Positions 61,620 through 64,000 of a stretch of DNA of 64,000 nucleotides are shown in pieces (the first letter of the stretch is position 1; the number at the start of each line of letters is the position of its first letter). A program made the position numbers and the translations under genes. A model generated the notes under the pieces. It made no database searches, was not told the origin of the DNA, and saw nothing but the letters and a program-made list of their open reading frames with translations. The stretch is from Paroceanicella profunda (GTDB taxonomy: Bacteria; Pseudomonadota; Alphaproteobacteria; Rhodobacterales; Rhodobacteraceae). Where the stretch lies: NCBI RefSeq assembly GCF_005887635.2, contig NZ_CP040821.1:62001-126000 (forward strand). Reading direction: 5' to 3'.

Positions 61620-63701
61620 ATGATCAGCTTTCTGGGGAAAAGCATTGCCCGGCGGCTCTACGTCCTGATCGGCATCTTTGCCATAGGGTTCGCGGGGATC
61701 GTCGGATATCAGCTCCTGACACTTCGGGACAACCTCGACAGTTTCAAGCGCAGCGAGCTGGTCAGCGTGGTCGGCGCCGCGCGCAGCATCGTGGAGGATC
61801 ATTACAACCGCTCCCAGGCCGGGGAATTCCCGGAGGAGGAGGCCAGGAGCAGGGCGCTCTCCGTGCTGCGCGGCCTGCGTTACCAGGACGGCGGCTATGT
61901 CTTCGTGGACAGTTTCGACATGGTGCTGCTCATGCACCCCACGAAGCCGGACAAGGAAGGCAGCGACCGTTCGGTGGAGAAGGACGGCCGCGGCAAGTTG
62001 TTCATGAAGCAGCTGATTTCCGAGACCCGCGCCAACGGCTCGACCTTCGTGGACTACTATTTCAAGGATCCCGACGGCGGCTGGTTCGAGAAGCTCTCCT
62101 ATGCCGAGGCCTTCCGCCCCTGGGGCTGGACCATCGCCTCGGGCGTGCTGCTCACCAGTGTCACTGCCATCTTCATCAATGCCGCCCTGGTCAGCGGCCT
62201 CGTCACCCTGGGAATCATCGTGGTGATGCTGATGCTCGGCGTCATCGTCGCCCGGTCGATCACCCGGCCGATGTCGCGGCTGAATGCCGACATGCTGGCC
62301 ATCGCGGGTGGAGATTTCGACGTCACCCTGCAGGGGCAGCAGCGAAAGGACGAGATCGGCGGCATGACCCGCGCCGTGGAGGTGTTCCGCGAGAACGGCC
62401 TGAAGGTGGCCCGGCTCACCGAGGCCGAGGCCGCCCGGGCCGTGGCGGACCGGGAGGCACGGGCCAGCATGATGGCCGAGTTGCAGCGCGCCTTCGGCGA
62501 CGTGGTCGGCAGTGCCGCTTCGGGCGACTTCCACCGCCGGGTGACCGCGACCTTCCCGGATGCCGAGCTGAACGGCCTGGCCAGCGGCGTGAACAGCCTG
62601 GTGGAAACCGTGGAGCGCGGTCTCACGGAAACCGGCAACGTGCTCTCCGCCCTCGCGAACACCGACCTCACCCACCGTGTGGAGGGCAAGTACGAGGGCG
62701 ATTTCGCCAAGCTGCGCGACGACACCAACAAGGTGGCGGACCGGATGACCGACATCGTGGTGCAGTTGCGCCGCACCTCCGGCGCACTGCGCTCGGCCAC
62801 CGGGGAGATCCTGCTCGGCTCCCACGACCTCTCCGATCGCAGCTCGCGCCAGGCCGCGACCATCGAGGAAACCTCCGCCGCCATGCAGGAACTGGCCTCC
62901 ACCGTGGTCGCCAACGCCAAGAAGGCCGAGGAGGCAAGCGTGAACGCGGGCAGTGTCTCGCGCGCGGCGGAGGAGGGCGGCCGGGTGATGGCCGAGGCGA
63001 CCACCGCGATGCAGCGGATCCGCAGTTCCTCGGACAAGATCTCCAGCATCATCGGCATGATCGACGACATCGCCTTCCAGACCAACCTGCTCGCGCTCAA
63101 CGCCTCCGTCGAGGCGGCGCGGGCCGGCGAGGCGGGCAAGGGCTTCGCGGTCGTGGCCGTTGAGGTGCGCCGCCTCGCCCAGAGCGCCGCCGAGGCCTCG
63201 GCCGAGGTGAAGGCGCTGGTCGAGCAGAGCGCTGCGGAAGTCGGCGACGGCTCCCGTCTCGTCGCCGATGCGGCGGAGCGGCTGGAAGCCATGCTCTCCT
63301 CGGCCCGCGAGAACCGGACCCTGCTCGACAGCATCGCCGAGGCGAGCCGCGAGCAGGCCTCCTCCATCCGCGAGGTCGACAGTGCCGTGCGCCAGATGGA
63401 CGAGATGACCCAGCACAATGCGTCGCTCGTCGAGGAAACCAATGCCGCCATCCAGAAAACCGAAGTCCAGGCCCGCGAGCTGGATGTACTGGTGGATGTC
63501 TTCCGGGTGAATGACAGTTCCGTCGCACCGGTCAGGACGAAACCGGTGGCCGCCGCGAAACCCGCGAAGCCCGCCGCGCCGGCAGCCCCTGCAAAGCCCG
63601 CGGCCGCGGCCCCGGCCGCGAAGGTCCCCAATCACGCCCCGGCGCGCAGGGTCGGGAACCTCGCGGTGAAGCCGCAGGAGGAAAGCTGGGAGGGGTTCTG
63701 A
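61620..63701 (+). CDS. Methyl-accepting chemotaxis protein with Cache sensor
   Basis: A 693-residue chemoreceptor; the ATG at 61620 follows AGGAG, preferred to the GTG 27 bp upstream. Helix 1 is [21 protein letters not shown]. The periplasmic single-Cache domain (about residues 40-170) contains [35 protein letters not shown]. Helix 2 is [25 protein letters not shown] domains follow ([25 protein letters not shown] and at least one more, SGDFHRRV...). The signalling tip is [41 protein letters not shown]. An Ala/Pro-rich linker ends in SWEGF, like the NWETF CheR-docking pentapeptide. It lies after a substrate transporter and may sense the same ligand. Confidence 0.92.
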   Translation: MISFLGKSIARRLYVLIGIFAIGFAGIVGYQLLTLRDNLDSFKRSELVSVVGAARSIVEDHYNRSQAGEFPEEEARSRALSVLRGLRYQDGGYVFVDSFDMVLLMHPTKPDKEGSDRSVEKDGRGKLFMKQLISETRANGSTFVDYYFKDPDGGWFEKLSYAEAFRPWGWTIASGVLLTSVTAIFINAALVSGLVTLGIIVVMLMLGVIVARSITRPMSRLNADMLAIAGGDFDVTLQGQQRKDEIGGMTRAVEVFRENGLKVARLTEAEAARAVADREARASMMAELQRAFGDVVGSAASGDFHRRVTATFPDAELNGLASGVNSLVETVERGLTETGNVLSALANTDLTHRVEGKYEGDFAKLRDDTNKVADRMTDIVVQLRRTSGALRSATGEILLGSHDLSDRSSRQAATIEETSAAMQELASTVVANAKKAEEASVNAGSVSRAAEEGGRVMAEATTAMQRIRSSSDKISSIIGMIDDIAFQTNLLALNASVEAARAGEAGKGFAVVAVEVRRLAQSAAEASAEVKALVEQSAAEVGDGSRLVADAAERLEAMLSSARENRTLLDSIAEASREQASSIREVDSAVRQMDEMTQHNASLVEETNAAIQKTEVQARELDVLVDVFRVNDSSVAPVRTKPVAAAKPAKPAAPAAPAKPAAAAPAAKVPNHAPARRVGNLAVKPQEESWEGF

Positions 63702-63722
63702 CCCGTGGCGCCGGTGCAGCTG

Positions 63723-64000
63723 TCAGGCGATCAGCCGGTCGATGATGCATTGGCGCACGGCGTCGAGATGACGGCAGACGGCGGCCTCGGCCGCCGCCTT
63801 GTCTCCGCCGCGCAGCGCGTCCACGATGGCGAGATGTTCGCGGCAGGTGTCCTCGAACCGTTCGGGAACATTCTTGAGATCGAAGATCTGGGTCTGCAGG
63901 CGCAGGTTCATCACGATGGCGCGGAGTTGCCGGTTGCCCGCCACCTCGGACATCGTGCCATGCAAGGCCTCGTCGACCGCGCGTATCTCTGCGCGGGTGG
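63723..64000 (-). CDS. GntR-family regulator, FCD domain C-terminal part (5' partial)
   Basis: Reading leftward from the right edge, the frame encodes the last ~91 residues of an FCD domain: TRAEIRAVDEALHGTM, GNRQLRAIVMNLRLQTQIF and EHLAIVDALRGGDKAAAEAAVCRHLDAVRQCIIDRL. The last segment is the typical C-terminal helix pair with the metal-ligand His. The DNA-binding half is beyond the window. The ATG at 63965 is internal. It is convergent with the chemoreceptor gene, 21 bp away. Confidence 0.8.
   Translation of the reverse strand, partial: TRAEIRAVDEALHGTMSEVAGNRQLRAIVMNLRLQTQIFDLKNVPERFEDTCREHLAIVDALRGGDKAAAEAAVCRHLDAVRQCIIDRLIA

Overview
The window is a very GC-rich, densely coded stretch that reads as part of a plasmid or chromid of an alphaproteobacterium, most likely a member of the Rhodobacterales (Rhodobacteraceae/Paracoccaceae). 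The basis is a parAB-ori-rep backbone of the kind carried by low-copy plasmids of that group, many TRAP and ABC uptake systems with GntR regulators, and a beta-ketoadipate gene set. The taxonomic call is inference from gene content and style. No rRNA, tRNA, CRISPR array, insertion sequence or integrase was recognised.

Layout. 1-709: the end of a thiamine-diphosphate enzyme. 1153-11747: a two-armed divergent island. Leftward it encodes a peptidoglycan hydrolase (lysozyme-like, PG-binding and CHAP-like regions), a 54-residue secreted peptide, a polytopic membrane protein and a periplasmic binding protein. Rightward it encodes a patatin phospholipase, a repeat-containing membrane protein, a subtilase with a long private N-terminus and an MBL-fold hydrolase. 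I do not know a described system with this composition; it is the best candidate for something new. 11841-16270: the replicon backbone, with parB and parA leftward and a Rep_3-like initiator rightward. Between them lie an AT-rich stretch and five tandem 22-bp iterons. Four copies of a GTTTCGCCGCGAAAC-type palindrome, three of them inside parA/parB coding sequence, look like parS sites.

16351-24166: a small secreted protein, an EamA transporter, an SDR gene interrupted by an amber codon, and a peptide-type ABC transporter operon. 24421-39218: a long co-directional catabolic block with a spermidine/putrescine-type ABC transporter, three amidohydrolases, a GntR regulator, hydantoinase/oxoprolinase HyuA and HyuB, then an aminotransferase. 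It probably imports and hydrolyses a cyclic amide or amine-containing compound. 39418-47236: a sugar/nucleoside kinase-like gene and an acid-sugar cluster (SDR dehydrogenase, TRAP transporter, GntR, OtnK kinase, OtnC decarboxylase) that lacks a visible OtnI isomerase. 47587-48708: an orphan HWE histidine kinase. 48781-52291: an IclR regulator and pcaIJF, which finish beta-ketoadipate breakdown to succinyl-CoA and acetyl-CoA. 52628-61371: a flavin oxidoreductase with its GntR regulator, a divergent FMN-dependent monooxygenase and a second peptide-type ABC transporter with a fused double ATPase. 61620-63701: a chemoreceptor with a CheR-docking-like tail. The window ends inside another GntR regulator.

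Genes are packed with ATGA/GTGA overlaps throughout, so most blocks are translationally coupled operons. Three solute-binding-protein genes are followed by strong hairpins before the next gene, a likely way to keep binding protein in excess over permease. All functions are read from family motifs and context; nothing was searched or computed.
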